Notes: generated by a model not told the origin, from the letters alone. DNA of 64,000 nt from Spiroplasma_E ixodetis_B (GCF_040369795.1 NZ_AP028955.1:62001-126000), one strand, 5' to 3'; numbered from the stretch's first letter, positions 20,176-31,745 are shown. Numbers and translations are program-made.

Positions 20176-22539
20176 ACCTTCTTTAGTTGCTACATGTAAG
20201 GGTGTATAATCATATTCATTTTTAATATTTACATCAATTTTATTTTTTGAATTAGGATTATTTAATAATTCTTTAACTATAATTTGTTGATTATAAGAAA
20301 TTGCAAAATGTAAAGGTGTATTACCATAATAATAAATTATTTTATTTTTTATTTTTTCTTCTGATTTATTATTTACGTGTTTATCAACACCTTTATAATA
20401 TTCTGATTCTCTAAAATCTTTATCTTTCGCATTTACATCAGAATCATTATTAAGTAACAACTTAACTATTTCTAGATATCCATTTCTACTTGCATAATGC
20501 AAAGGTGATCTATATCATTTGTCAAGATAATTTATACTAGAATTATCTTTTTCAAGTAATAATTTTACTATTTCTAAATTTCCTTTACTTGCAGCTTTAC
20601 TTAAAGGTGTACTAAAAAATAAATTATCTCTTTTATTAATTTCGATTTTTGAATGATTTAATAATTCTTTAACAATCTCTAAATTATTTTGAAATATTGC
20701 AAAATGTAAAGGAGATAAACCATGAAAAATAAAATTTACATCAATATTTTGTATTTTTAATAATTTTTGCACCATGTCTAAATCATTATTTATAATTGCA
20801 AAATGTAAAGCCTTTAAACATTTTTTTCTTTTTTATCATTTTTATTTAATTCTAATTTAATTAATAAATTAAATAAATCTTTATTTTTTTGTAAAACAAC
20901 TAAATCAATAATAGAAAAGTTTCAATCGTTTAAAAAATAAATGGAATTCTCCAATCTAGTAGAAAAATCTTTATCTTCTGTTTCTTGATCGAAAATATCT
21001 ATTTTCATCTTTAAAATATTTGTCCCTAATAGTATTATGTTTTGTAAAACTAATTCTTGTTGTTCATTTTCTAAATTATTGAAAGATTTGATTTCTTCTA
21101 AATTTATATTTAAATATTTTTCGATTTTTTGTATTAATTCATAATCATTTTCTAAATTTACATTATCATCATTACTTAAAATTTCTAGAAAATATTTTTT
21201 ATAATTTACCAATATCTTTAAAATTTCATTTTTTTCTTTATAAAAAAATCATTAACTTTTTTTATAGTTAATAGTTGATTATAAATTTGATTTCTAAAAT
21301 CAAAGCATTTTTTAGAAACTTTTGATCAATTATTTAATTGCTCTTTACACTCCTTTCATTTAATTGTTTTTTGATCATCATTAATTACTTCTTGTACACA
21401 ACTTAAAATATTTTTAATTAATTTTAAATCATTAATTTCATTTGAATAATTTTCATTATCTGTAAAATCTTCAATATTCATTTTAAATCTCATCGCTTTG
21501 CTTATAGCGAAAACTAGTGCTATTAAATCTTTTTTAATTTCTGTATTAAACTCATTTTTTTCTTGCAGTTTTATATTTTTTAAATTATCAATTGCCTTAT
21601 TTAAATATTCTTTTGACATTTTTATATTTAAATTATCATCATAAGTTACTTTTAGATTCAATGGAAAACAATTTTTAATACCAATTTTTCTAATTTCTGG
21701 AATTATTATGTCAATATTTTTATTTTCATCATAATAAAAATAAGTTTTATCTTTATTTATAAAACCTTGTACATAAAAGTTTTCTAAATCAATTATTAGT
21801 CTTAAATCATTGAATTGATTTTCTTTTTTTTCTATATTTCAATCAATTTTATTTATAACTTGTTCTTTAATTTCTTTTAATAAAAACTTATTTTCAGGAT
21901 CTACAATTTTTTGTTTAATTTCATTAAAAATATCAAATTTTTGATTTTTAATAATTTTTATAAATTGATCATAACCTTTATTTTTAATTAATTCTTGATA
22001 AATTTTCAATTCTTCTATTAATAACTTATCAAAGCCTAAATTACTATTTTCATTTTTTTTAACTTTTAACACTAAAATATTTTGGTTTTTTATATTATTA
22101 CTATTAATTCATTTGGCAATTTTAGGTTCTATGTTATTTAATACAGAAATAATTAAATCACGATTAAAATTGGTTTCTTTTTACTTTTTACTTTCATTAA
22201 CAGAAAAATTTGTTGATAATAATCTACCTAAATTTAATGTTCTTAAAGGGTCAATATATCCTTCATCAACAAGTTCATCTTCTATTTTTTTAAGATTTGT
22301 TGAATATTTTTCATCTAATGTAATTTCTTTTTCAATAAATTCAATTTTTGGTAATTCTAAATCTGTAGATACTTTTGTTTGCTCAAGTTGCTTTTCTTTT
22401 TTCTTTTTAGATGGCATAATTTGATGTTTCCTCTCTTAAAATTTTACTTTTACTTTTAACTTAAAATAATAAATTAAAAATAAAATATATAGTTTATACT
22501 TATTTTTTAACAAATTTTATAAATTAAACAATCTTTTTT

Positions 22540-22577
22540 AAAAAAACAAAAAAAGTTCCTATTTAAAATAAGGGACT
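22540..22577 (-). terminator. terminator hairpin between the two toxin-region genes
   Basis: Minus strand: AGTCCCT pairs with AGGAACT (one mismatch) before a long T run. Part of a ~110-bp block that recurs at 23766-23880. The stretch 22690-22914 is AT-rich with no gene seen. Confidence 0.65.
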
Positions 22578-22914
22578 AAAGTTTTTAGGAGTTTATTTGA
22601 AATTTGTTTTTATATTTAAAACTGTAACTTTCTAAAATAATTTATTTTTTGTAAAAATTTCCCATTAGTTATCGAGTAATAATTTCCCAAAAGCGAAGTT
22701 ATATAAACAACTTATAATTAATAATAATTCGATTTAAAAAAGCCTTTTTTAGGGTTGTTTATTAAATCATATAAATTTTTAAATTGTTTGTCTATGAGCA
22801 AATTTGGTTACTTAAAATTGATTTTAAAGATAATAATAAAAATATAAAAATAAAATACATTTAATCATGTTGGTTTTAATATAAATTAAAACTAAAAAAC
22901 TGTATTAATAATTT

Positions 22915-23680
22915 TTAAAAAGATCCTAAACAGGTCCTAAGATTTAAAATTTTTTTGTCTAATTGTTTTAATCTTTCATTAATTTGCTTATTTTCAATTA
23001 TAAGATTGTTCTTTTTTTTATTTAAATAATTTACTTTTGATTTATATTTTCTATAAATAAAATGTCATTTCTTTTTTTTGATTTATTAATTTCATCTTTA
23101 AAATATCATTTTCCATTCTTAATTGTTTTAATTCTTTTCTTAATTTAATTAATTCATTTTCTTTTTCATAATAACTTCAGTCCTTAAAAATTTAAATTTT
23201 TACTGAGTTTGATTTAGCACTACTTGTTGAAAGTTGATTTTGCAAATCTATAGAATTTATTTAATTTTTACAATTCAATGAAAAAGTTTCGTTTGAATTT
23301 AGAAACTTAGGATTAAAAATGTTTCCTGTTATTAAACAAGTTTTATTTGATAATAAATTCATTTGATTTAGTATTTCACTTTTATTAATTAAAAATTTTC
23401 TTTCTTGTTTTTTATTTTGAAAAATAGTTGATTGATTAATATAATTTGCACCTAAATTAACAAATTTTTGTTTTTCATCACTTAATCTATCTTTTCACAT
23501 AAGACCAAATAACTCTTTAAGAGCTTCTTTATCAAGACCATCAAATTCTGGTCCTCCCTTATCGTTACACTTAAATTTAGACTTTTCTATAAAATCAATC
23601 ATTTTTTTAGTTTTTATTAGTTCTTTAAATATTACTTTATAAGTATTTTTCTACATTTGTCGAAATATAATTTTATTCAT
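22915..23680 (-). pseudogene. unknown toxin-region gene, broken
   Basis: Start ATG 23680 (MNKIIFRQM), then TAG at codon 10. The open part includes CNDKGGPEFDGLDKEALKEL and FGLMWKDRLSDEKQKFVNLG, with a further TAA after SLNCKN and another after SNSVKI. The C-terminal part is a coiled coil. Its segment ENELIKLRKELKQLRMENDI is almost the same as the leucine-zipper region of the IS3 OrfA proteins at 35534 and 39515, so the 3' part may be an IS3 relic or an unusual convergence. I do not recognise the family. Neighbourhood and shared leader suggest it belonged with the RIP-ankyrin gene. Confidence 0.45.
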
Positions 23681-23765
23681 AAAATTTTTCTCTCAAATAA
23701 AAAAAATCATTTATTTTAAAATAAAATAATGAGTTAAAAACTTATATTAAGTTTAATTAAATTAT

Positions 23766-23798
23766 ACAAAAAAAGTTCCTATATGAAAACAAGGAACT
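23766..23798 (-). terminator. terminator hairpin upstream of the broken gene
   Basis: Minus strand: AGTTCCT pairs perfectly with AGGAACT (7 bp) and is followed by seven T. The flanking 23799-23880 matches 22578-22650. Confidence 0.7.
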
Positions 23799-23997
23799 AA
23801 AGTTTTTAGGCGTTATTTGGAATTTGTGTTTATTTAACAGTGTAACTTTCTAAAATAATTTAATTTTTTGATAAATATTTTTGGGAAATTTTCACTCGAT
23901 ATTGACAGGAAAAATAACAATAATTATTAATATAACATGAGAAAAAATGACTAAATAAAAATTTGATTTCAATAAGAAATTTTATTTTATATAATAT

Positions 23998-25143
23998 ACA
24001 TATTCCGTAAATAAATTTAATCAATTGTCAATAATAATATTTATAAATTTTTTAGTGTTAATAATTATAGAAGTTAATATTTTTAAAAAAATACTTTAAA
24101 AATAAATTTATATTTCAAACACAAAAATTGTTAATATTGTTTTTATATTAACTTGATAAAAATTTAAATTTTTAAAAAAATATTAAAAATATTTTTTTAT
24201 TTTAATGGTTTTGTTTTATTAAAAATTTCACAAAGTAAGTTAAATCTTAAGTACATAAGTCTAAATATACTTTTTCTACATTTATTTATTAAAATTTTGA
24301 ATCTTTTTAATCAAGCAAAAACATGTTCAACTTTAATTCTAATTTTTGAAATAATTTTATTGTAGATTTTTTCTTGTTTAGTTAATTTTTTATTTTTAGT
24401 TTTTTTAATTTGTAATATAGTATTTTTATAAATATTTTGTATTCCTTGATATCCCAAATCACCAATAATTATTGTTTTTTCTGAAAATTCAAGATTTGAA
24501 TTTTTTAATATTTGAAAATCATGTACTTTTCCATTATCAGCAAAAATATCAACAATTTTTTTATTAAAAAAGTCATATATAATTTTAAATTTTATAGAAA
24601 ACATTCAACTTTTACCAGAAAAATATTCTAACTGTAGTTTTTTTTAGTTGGTCTTTCAATTTCAATTTCAGTTGAATCAATTAAATAAAATTGAAATTCA
24701 TTTAAATCTTCTTGTTTTTTATCAATTTTTGATTTATATTTTGTTTTTAAAAACTGATAATCTTTGTCATCACTAAGTTTATTTTCTACTCAAGTAATAT
24801 TTCGAAAACAACTTGATGCACTCATTTTATATTTAATACTCATTTGGAAAAAGTATAATATTCTTTTCAGTATACTAAAGTCATCATCAATCTTTCTTCA
24901 ACTGAAAGTTTATATTTTCTACCTTTAGTTTTTTTAAATTTTCTATTTCAATTAATTTTGTTAACATTTCATCAAAATGAAAACGTTTTATACCAAAATA
25001 TCTATAAAATTGTTCATTTTTTAATTTTTTAAATTTTCAAAATTCATTTTTATCAACACCTTATTAATTTATTAATAAAGAAATTATAAAATAAATTTTA
25101 AATTATTAATTGAATTTTAAAAAATTTATTTACGGAATATGTC
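23998..25143 (-). mobile_element. IS5-family element, near full length, inactive
   Basis: Left terminus has lost a base (reads TATACATATTCC). orfA is frameshifted in the NLKK run. orfB is mostly open (NTILQIKKTKN). Right flank is TA next to a kinase remnant. The 23902-23997 stretch before it holds a TTGACA-like box but no gene. Confidence 0.88.
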
Positions 25144-25279
25144 TAATCAATTATTTTTTGCACTATTTACTTAGGAGTTAAATCATTAGTGTCAATTACT
25201 AAAAAATTAAAGTTATTTTTTTCTTTTTCATATCACTGTTCATATTTTTTATTTAATAAACTTCAGTATTCATGAGGTA
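25144..25279 (-). pseudogene. deoxynucleoside kinase, C-terminal remnant
   Basis: Reads PHEYWSLLNKKYEQWYEKEK then NFNFLVIDTNDLTPK and a stop (TAA) before IVQKIID. The HEYW...YEQWY pattern and the following hydrophobic strand fit the C-terminal helices of dGK/dAK-type deoxynucleoside kinases, common salvage enzymes in Mollicutes. The 5' part is lost to IS630 at 25280 and the 3' side ends at IS5. Confidence 0.5.
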
Positions 25280-25748
25280 TAGCTAACTAAAGTAATGTTT
25301 ACTCATATCTTGAAAAAAAACAATCGCTTTTTTAATATTTGGTCAATAATTTGGTAATATTTTTCTTATATTATGTTTTATAGCGAATCAAAAATGTTCA
25401 ATTGGATTTAAATTAGGACAATATGGCGGAAGAAATAATAGTTTGCATCCAGCATTTTCAATTAATTGTTTTGTTAATTTAGATTTATGAAACTTTGCAT
25501 TATCTAAAACTATAATTTGTCCACGCTTTAATACTGGAATTAGTATATTTTTTACATATGATTCAAAAATTTTACTGTTGCAATGCCCTTCAAATGCTCA
25601 TAGGGCTTTTAATTTACCTTTATTTAGTGAACCAATTATACTCATTCTTTTTATTTTATATGCGGGTTTATTATCAAATAATCTTTTACCTTTTTCAGAT
25701 CAACCATATTTATAAAATTCATTATCATCAATTCCAGATTCATCAATA
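25280..25748 (-). mobile_element. IS630 3' fragment cut by IS5
   Basis: Left-hand terminus TAGCTAACTAAAG and the transposase C-terminal half up to the YIDESG region. IS5 sits at the same site (CATCAATA) as in the IS630 at 49738, but the other half of IS630 is absent here. Confidence 0.9.
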
Positions 25749-26896
25749 GACATATTCCGTAAATAATTTTTTTAAAAGTCAATTAATAATTTAAAATTTA
25801 TTTTATAATTTCTTTATTAATAAATTAATAAGGTGTTGATAAAAATGAATTTTGAAAATTTAAAAAAATTAAAAAATGAACAATTTTATAGATATTTTGG
25901 TATAAAACGTTTTCATTTTGATGAAATGTTAACAAAATTAATTGAAATAGAAAATTTAAAAAAAACTAAAGGTAGAAAATATAAACTTTCAGTTGAAGAA
26001 AGATTGATGATGACTTTAGTATACTGAAAAGAATATTATACTTTTTTCCAAATGAGTATTAAATATAAAATGAGTGCATCAAGTTGTTTTCGAAATATTA
26101 CTTGAGTAGAAAATAAACTTAGTGATGACAAAGATTATCAGTTTTTAAAAAAAATATAAATCAAAAATTGAGAAAAAACAAGAAGATTTAAATGAATTTC
26201 AATTTTATTTAATTGATTCAACTGAAATTAAAATTGAAAGACCAACTAAAAAAAACTACAGTTAGAATATTTTTCTGCTAAAAGTTGAATGTTTTCTATA
26301 AAATTTCAAATTATATATGACTTTTTTAATAAAAAAATTATTGATATTTTTGCTGATAATGGAAAAGTACATGATTTTCAAATATTAAAAAATTCAAATC
26401 TTTAATTTTCAGAAAAAACAATAATTATTGGTGATTTGGGATATCAAGGAATACAAAATATTTATAAAAATACTATATTACCAATTAAAAAAACTAAAAA
26501 TAAAAAATTAACTAAACAAGAAAAAATCTACAATAAAATTATTTCAAAAATTAGAATTAAAGTTGAACATGTTTTTGCTTGATTAAAAAGATTCAAAATT
26601 TTAATAAATAAATGTAGAAAAAGTATATTTAGACTTATGTACTTAAGATTTAACTTACTTTGTGAAATTTTTAATAAAACAAAACCATTAAAATAAAAAA
26701 ATATTTTTAATATTTTTTTAAAAATTTAAATTTTTATCAAGTTAATATAAAAATAATATTAACAATTTTTGTGTTTGAAATATAAATTTATTTTTAAAGT
26801 ATTTTTTTAAAAACATTAACTTCTATAATTATTAACACTAAAAAATTTATAAATATTATTATTGACAATTGATTAAATTTATTTACGGAATATGTC
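25749..26896 (+). mobile_element. IS5-family element, full length, inactive
   Basis: Both termini. A short deletion in the TKYKSK region and a stop (TAA) after SNL in orfB. It joins an IS630 remnant to a GDSL-hydrolase remnant, so its two flanks do not belong together. Confidence 0.92.
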
Positions 26897-27212
26897 TAAT
26901 GAATATAATAACAAATGAAATGATAAAATTACTGAATTAATGAAAAATAATTATGATATTAATATCAGACCGTTTGACTTAGAAACTAATTTTAGTGATT
27001 TATTATCTGAATCACAAGAAATAGGAAAAAATATTACTAACGAATCAATAAAATGATCAATTCCCGGTTTAACTTTAAATTTAAATCCAAGATATATTGA
27101 TGGAACAATTCCAGAAACTATTAATAATAATTTTTTCTTTGATTATGTTCATCCAAATAAATGAGCACATGATCAAATTGGTCTTGAACTATTAACTGAA
27201 CTTACTTCATAA
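26897..27212 (+). pseudogene. SGNH/GDSL-type hydrolase, C-terminal remnant
   Basis: Open from the IS5 joint to TAA 27212: NEYNNKWNDKITELMKNNYD ... ITNESIKWSIPGLTLN ... FFFDYVHPNKWAHDQIG. DYVHPN is the DxxH block V of GDSL lipases/esterases, which holds the catalytic Asp and His. The N-terminus with the nucleophile Ser (block I) is missing. Spiroplasma genomes carry several such surface or secreted hydrolases. Confidence 0.65.
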
Positions 27213-27286
27213 AAAATGTAACAAAAACAATAAATTAACAATATTTTTATTCTTAATTTATTTTAATATATATAGTATTAAAGTAG

Positions 27287-27292
27287 TATAAT
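27287..27292 (+). promoter_or_regulatory. -10 box of the ferritin promoter
   Basis: TATAAT, 32 bases before the start codon, in the 111-bp gap between the hydrolase remnant and the ferritin gene. The -35 is weak (TTAATA-like). Confidence 0.45.
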
Positions 27293-27323
27293 ACATATAA
27301 AGCCAAGAAAGAAGGTGTATTTA

Positions 27324-27845
27324 ATGATTAAAAAAATTAACAATGAACTAAATGATTATATTAGCGAACATCTAAAATATCAAATGCTTAGTTTTAAATT
27401 AAGTAATGATGCAAATCAAAAAGGATATCCTGGGTTTGCACGCTTCTTCCAAGTAGAAGCGACTGATGCTGTTGTTCATATTCGTAAAATTTGTAACTAT
27501 TTAATGGATCAAGATGCTCAAGTTGAAATTAAAGACATTAAAGTTCCAACTTTTACTACAAAAAACATTGAAGAAGCATTAAAAAAATTAAAATCTACTA
27601 AAGAAGAATTACTTGATTTTACCAATAAACTTGTTAAAAGTGCTCGTGAAAATAATGATAATTTAACTGCAAAATTTTATGACTGATTCTTAATTGATTT
27701 CTATGAAGAAATTGCTTATGAAAAAGACTTATTGGATTGAATTGCAATGTCTAATAGCAACCTTTATAAAATTGATAAACGTTTACTAAAAACTGAAGAG
27801 CCAGATACTTTAAAAGTTATTATTCCATTTTATGAACCCGAATAA
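27324..27845 (+). CDS. ferritin-like protein
   Basis: 173-aa four-helix-bundle protein of the non-haem ferritin family, the usual length. Start ATG 27324 has an AGAAGG site 7 bases upstream; an upstream GTG (27315) overlaps that site and is rejected. Helix A contains ELNDYISEHLKYQMLSF and helix B FARFFQVEATDAVVHIRKI, with WFLIDFYEEIAYEKDLL near the end. The usual ferroxidase E-E-x-x-H in helix B reads D-A-V-V-H, and the W-F-x-E-E of helix D reads W-F-L-I-D. The iron-oxidising centre therefore looks altered, and storage or DNA protection may differ from standard Ftn. Single-gene unit with its own -10 box. Confidence 0.82.
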
Positions 27846-27859
27846 ATTTCATATTTAAC

Positions 27860-29231
27860 GGTAATGTTTAGTAATCTGTGTAACTTACAAAAAATAACTA
27901 TGTTTAATTAATTCTAGTAAATAAAATTAAATAACTAGAAAGAGTGAGTTACTTATGTCTAAAAAACAAAATATTAATAATAATGATCCAATATCAAAAG
28001 CAGTAGATTTATTATTAGAAAATACTGAAGATTTAACAACAGTTTTTAAAGAGGGAGGTTTATATAAATAATTAACAAAAAGATTAGTTGAAAAAATGTT
28101 GAATTATGAAATGCAAAATTATTTAGGATATGAAAAAAATCAACATAATAATAGTGAAAATGCTCGTAATGGTATAAATTCAAAAAAATTAATAACTCAA
28201 CAAGGTAAAATTTAGATTAATGTACCACGAGATCGTAATAGTAATTTTGAGACAGTAATAGTTGCGAAAAGACAAAGAAGATTTGATGGTTTTGATCAAC
28301 AAGTTCTTTCATTATATGCCAAAGGCATGACTTTATCAGATATTAGAATGCGGTTACAATAGTTATATCATGGTGCTGATGTTAGTGAAAGTGTTATTAG
28401 TCAAATTACTGATGATGTTATTGATGATGTTAAAGCATGACAAAATCGGCCATTAGAAAGTGTTTATCCGATTGTTTATTTTGATTGTATAGTAGTTAAA
28501 GTACGACAAGATAAACGCATTATTAACAAATCAGTTTATATAGCACTAGGAGTTGATTTAGAAGGTAAAAAAGATGTTTTAGGTTTATGAATTAGCGAAA
28601 ATGAAGGTTCTAATTTTTGATTATCTAATTTCACAGAAATGAAAAATCGAGGCTTAAATGATATTCTTATTGCTTGTAGCGACAATTTAACAGGAATGTC
28701 AGAAGCAATACAATTAGTTTATCCTAAAACCGAACATCAATTATGCATAGTTCATCAAATTAGAAATAGTTTAAAATATGTTTCATACAAACATAGAAAA
28801 TCACTAGTTACAGATTTAAAACCAATTTATAGTGCATGTAGTGAAGAACAAGCAATGCAAGCCTTAGAATCTTTTGAAAGTAAATGAAATAAACAATATC
28901 CTCAAATTGCTAAATCATGATATAAAAATTGAGATAATTTAATGGTTTTTATTAGTTATCCTGCAGAAATCAAAAGAGTGATTTATACAACAAATGCTAT
29001 TGAATCTTTTAATATTCAATTACGAAAAGTTATTAGAAATAAAAAATTTTTTCCAAATGATATGGCGGTTTTTAAAATATTTTACTTAGCAATTGAAAAT
29101 ATAACAAAAAATGAACAACGCCCATTCAAAATTGAAATACAGCAATTGCTCATTTTATGATAAAATTTGAAGATAGAATTAATCTAAACTAGTAACTTTG
29201 TAAAAAGATACACAGATTTTTAAAAAGCCTC
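27860..29231 (+). mobile_element. IS256-family element, full length, inactive
   Basis: Both ends (GGTAATGT, GCCTC), 15 bp after the ferritin gene. Stops follow GGLYK and QGKI, a third replaces the Gln of QLQELY, and one A is missing near the C-terminus (ITKNEQ for ITKKWT). Confidence 0.92.
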
Positions 29232-29668
29232 GATCAAAACCATCAAATCTTCTTTGTCTTTTTGCAACTATTACTGTCTCAAAATTACTATTACGATCTC
29301 GTGGTACATTAATCTCAATTTTACCTTGTTGAGTTATTAATTTTTTTTAATTTATACCATTGCGAGCATTTTCACTAGTATTATGTTGATTTTGTTCATA
29401 TCCTAAATAATTTTGCATTTCAGAATTCAACATTTTTTCAACTAATCTTTTTGTTAATTCTTTATATAAACCTCCCTCTTTAAAAACTGTTGTTAAATCT
29501 TCAGTGTTTTCTAGTGATAAATCTACTGCTTTTGATATTGGATCATTATTATTAATATTTTGTTTTTTAGACATAAGTAACTCACTCTTTCTATTTATTT
29601 AATTTTATTTACTAGAATTAATTAAATATAGTTATTTTTGTAAGTTACACAGATTACTAAACATTACC
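29232..29668 (-). mobile_element. IS256 5' fragment, inverted
   Basis: N-terminal ~105 codons and left terminus, tail to tail with the previous IS256. A stop interrupts NGINSKK. Confidence 0.88.
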
Positions 29669-30473
29669 ATTTATGAAACGTTGCATTATCTAAAACTATA
29701 ATTTGTCCACGCTTTAATACTGGAATTAGTATATTTTTTACATATGATTCAAAAATTTTACTTTTGCAATGCCCTTCAAATGCTCATAGGGCTTTTAATT
29801 TACCTTTATTTAGTGAACCAATTATACTCATTCTTTTTATTTTATATGCGGGTTTATTATCAAATAATCTTTTACCTTTTTCAGATCAACCATATTTATA
29901 AAATTAATTATCATCAATTCCAGATTCATCAATATATACTAAATCTTCATTAATTATTTTAGCTATTTCTTTTAAAAAATCTTCTTTTTTATTTTTATCT
30001 TTTTGTTCATATAAAAAAGTTTTTTTATATGTATAATTTAGTTTTTTGAAATAGTTATAAACTGTTTCTTTAGTCATATCACCAAATTTTTCAATTACTT
30101 TTTGAACTGTAACATCTTTATTTTGCGCTAAATAATTTTTTAATTCATCTAAATCCTTTATTTTGTGGCTATGTCCTTTTTGATAATTCAAAATTGGTTT
30201 TATATGCCCAGTTTCTTTTTTTCTTTTTCTTCATAAGAATAAAGTCTTTCTAGTAATATTGAACACTTTACAAATTTCTTTAATTTTCATGTTTTTACTT
30301 CCATAGGCTTCTATTACTTTTCTTCGTAAGTATTAACTGTATGGTTTTGGCATAATTTAATCTTCCTAATCTATTTTAAATATTGCTGAATTGTACTTTT
30401 AAATTCCAAAACTGTTTAAATTACATATTATTATTTTACATTATTTATGAGTAAACATTACTTTAGTTAGTTA
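29669..30473 (-). mobile_element. IS630 5' part
   Basis: N-terminal half to VLDNATFHK and the right terminus, whose last bases are altered (TTAGTTA for TTAGCTA). Several substitutions; the start region reads MPKPYS then a lesion (stop in place of the first Glu/Asp pair). Confidence 0.88.
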
Positions 30474-30475
30474 TA

Positions 30476-30561
30476 TGTTAACAACTTTAGTTTTTACTTA
30501 TTGTATTGGTACGTTAATTATTAAATTTATTACTTTAGATATTTGATTTAATTTAAATTAA
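30476..30561 (+). pseudogene. C-terminal remnant of a membrane protein
   Basis: After the IS630 joint the plus strand reads TTLVFTYCIGTLIIKF then ITLDIWFNLN and TAA, a hydrophobic tail, followed closely by a terminator. Too short to name. Confidence 0.35.
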
Positions 30562-30581
30562 TACTTAAAATTAAAAAAATA

Positions 30582-30618
30582 AAAATAGTAAGTGTTTTAA
30601 AATATTTACTATTTTTTT
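30582..30618 (+). terminator. rho-independent terminator
   Basis: AAATAGTAA pairs with TTTACTATTT and is followed by seven T, 20 bases after the membrane-protein remnant. The remaining bases to 30669 show nothing. Confidence 0.75.
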
Positions 30619-30669
30619 AATTACAACATACTATTAAAATTTATAGTAGTTATTAATAATATCTATATA

Positions 30670-31678
30670 TAGCTAACTAAAGTAATGTTTACTCATATCT
30701 TGAAAAAAAATAAATCGCTTTTTTAATATTTAGTTAATAATTTGGTAATATTTTTCTTATATTATGTTTTATAGCAAATCAAAAATGTTCAATTGGATTT
30801 AAATTAGGAGAATATGGTGGAATAAATAATAGTTTGCATCCAGCATTTTCAATTAATTGTTGTGTTAATTTAGATTTATGAAACGTTGCATTATCTAAAA
30901 CTATAATTTGTCCACGCTTTAATACTACAATTAGTATATTTTTTACATATGATTCAAAAATTTTACTGTTGCAATGTCCTTCAAATGCTCATAGGGCTTT
31001 TAATTTACCTTTATTTAGTGAACGAATTATACTCATTCTTTTTATTTTATATGCGGGTTTATTATCAAATAATCTTTTACCTTTTTCAGATCAACCATAT
31101 TTATAAAATTCATTATCATCAATTCCAGATTCATCAATATATACTAAATATTCATTCATTATTTTAGCTATTTATTTTAAAAAATCTTCTTGTTTATTTT
31201 TATCTCTTTGTTCATATAGAAAAGTTTTTTTATATGTATAATTTAGTTTTTTGAAATAGTTATAAACTGTTTCTTTAGTCGTATCACCAAATTTTTCAAT
31301 TACTTTTTGAACTGTAACATCTTTATTTTGCGCTAAATAATTTTTTTATTCATCTAAATCCTTTATTTTGTGGCTATGTCCTTTTTGATAATTCAAAATT
31401 GGTTTTATATGCCCAGTTTCTTTTTTTATTTTTCTTCATAAGAATAAAGTCTTTCTAGTAATATTGAACACTTTACAAATTTCTTTAATTTTCATGTTTT
31501 TACTTTCATAGGCTTCTATTGCTTTTCTTCGTAAGTCTTCACTTTATGGTTTTGGCATAATTTAATATTCCTAATCTATTTTAAATATTGCTGAATTGTA
31601 CTTTTAAATTAAAAAACTGTTTAAATTACATATTATTATTTTACATTATTTATAAGTAAACATTACTTTAGTTAGCTA
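30670..31678 (-). mobile_element. IS630-family element, full length, inactive
   Basis: Both termini. Stops at codon 5 (MPKP then TAA), after KDLDE, after DFLK and after LPNY, so no product. Confidence 0.92.
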
Positions 31679-31745
31679 TAGATTATAAATTTTCTCCGAA
31701 ATTACTATTATAGTAGTAAAAAAATCGTTTTTATTTATTTTATTG

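Larger units (their letters stand above)
17849..22417 (-). pseudogene. RIP-ankyrin repeat toxin, broken
   Basis: Reads as one large protein (~1,150 aa) lacking a signal peptide. Start ATG 22417 after AGAGAGG. Around codons 195-365 it matches ribosome-inactivating proteins (rRNA N-glycosidases): IIDLENFYVQGF (Tyr ~216), LKVTYDDNL (Tyr ~259; the 43-residue spacing equals ricin Tyr80/Tyr123), ISKAMRF (Arg ~310) and QLNNWSKVSK (Trp ~364). The catalytic Glu of SEAxRF is Lys ~307. About nine ankyrin repeats follow (for example YTPLHVATKEGNLEIVKELL), then a coiled coil and a Ser/Thr/Lys-rich tail. Lesions: TAA at codon 79, homopolymer frameshifts near 21225 and 20830, IS5 at 18316-19433, and loss of the 3' end to IS256. 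The RIP call is by motif; a cytoplasmic host target is inferred. Confidence 0.72.

Noticed and set aside
17849..22417. Possibility that the ankyrin gene is a Spaid-type (OTU) male-killing toxin
   Set aside because: No OTU-like Asp/Cys/His blocks were seen; the N-terminal domain fits RIP motifs instead.
22113..22424. Plus-strand 103-codon frame opposite the toxin start
   Set aside because: Antisense shadow of the toxin N-terminus; the minus strand has the better start, ribosome site and RIP motifs.
25558..25749. Plus-strand frames reading MIQKFYCCN... at many IS630 copies
   Set aside because: Antisense of the IS630 transposase C-terminal half; present only where IS630 is, with no ribosome site.
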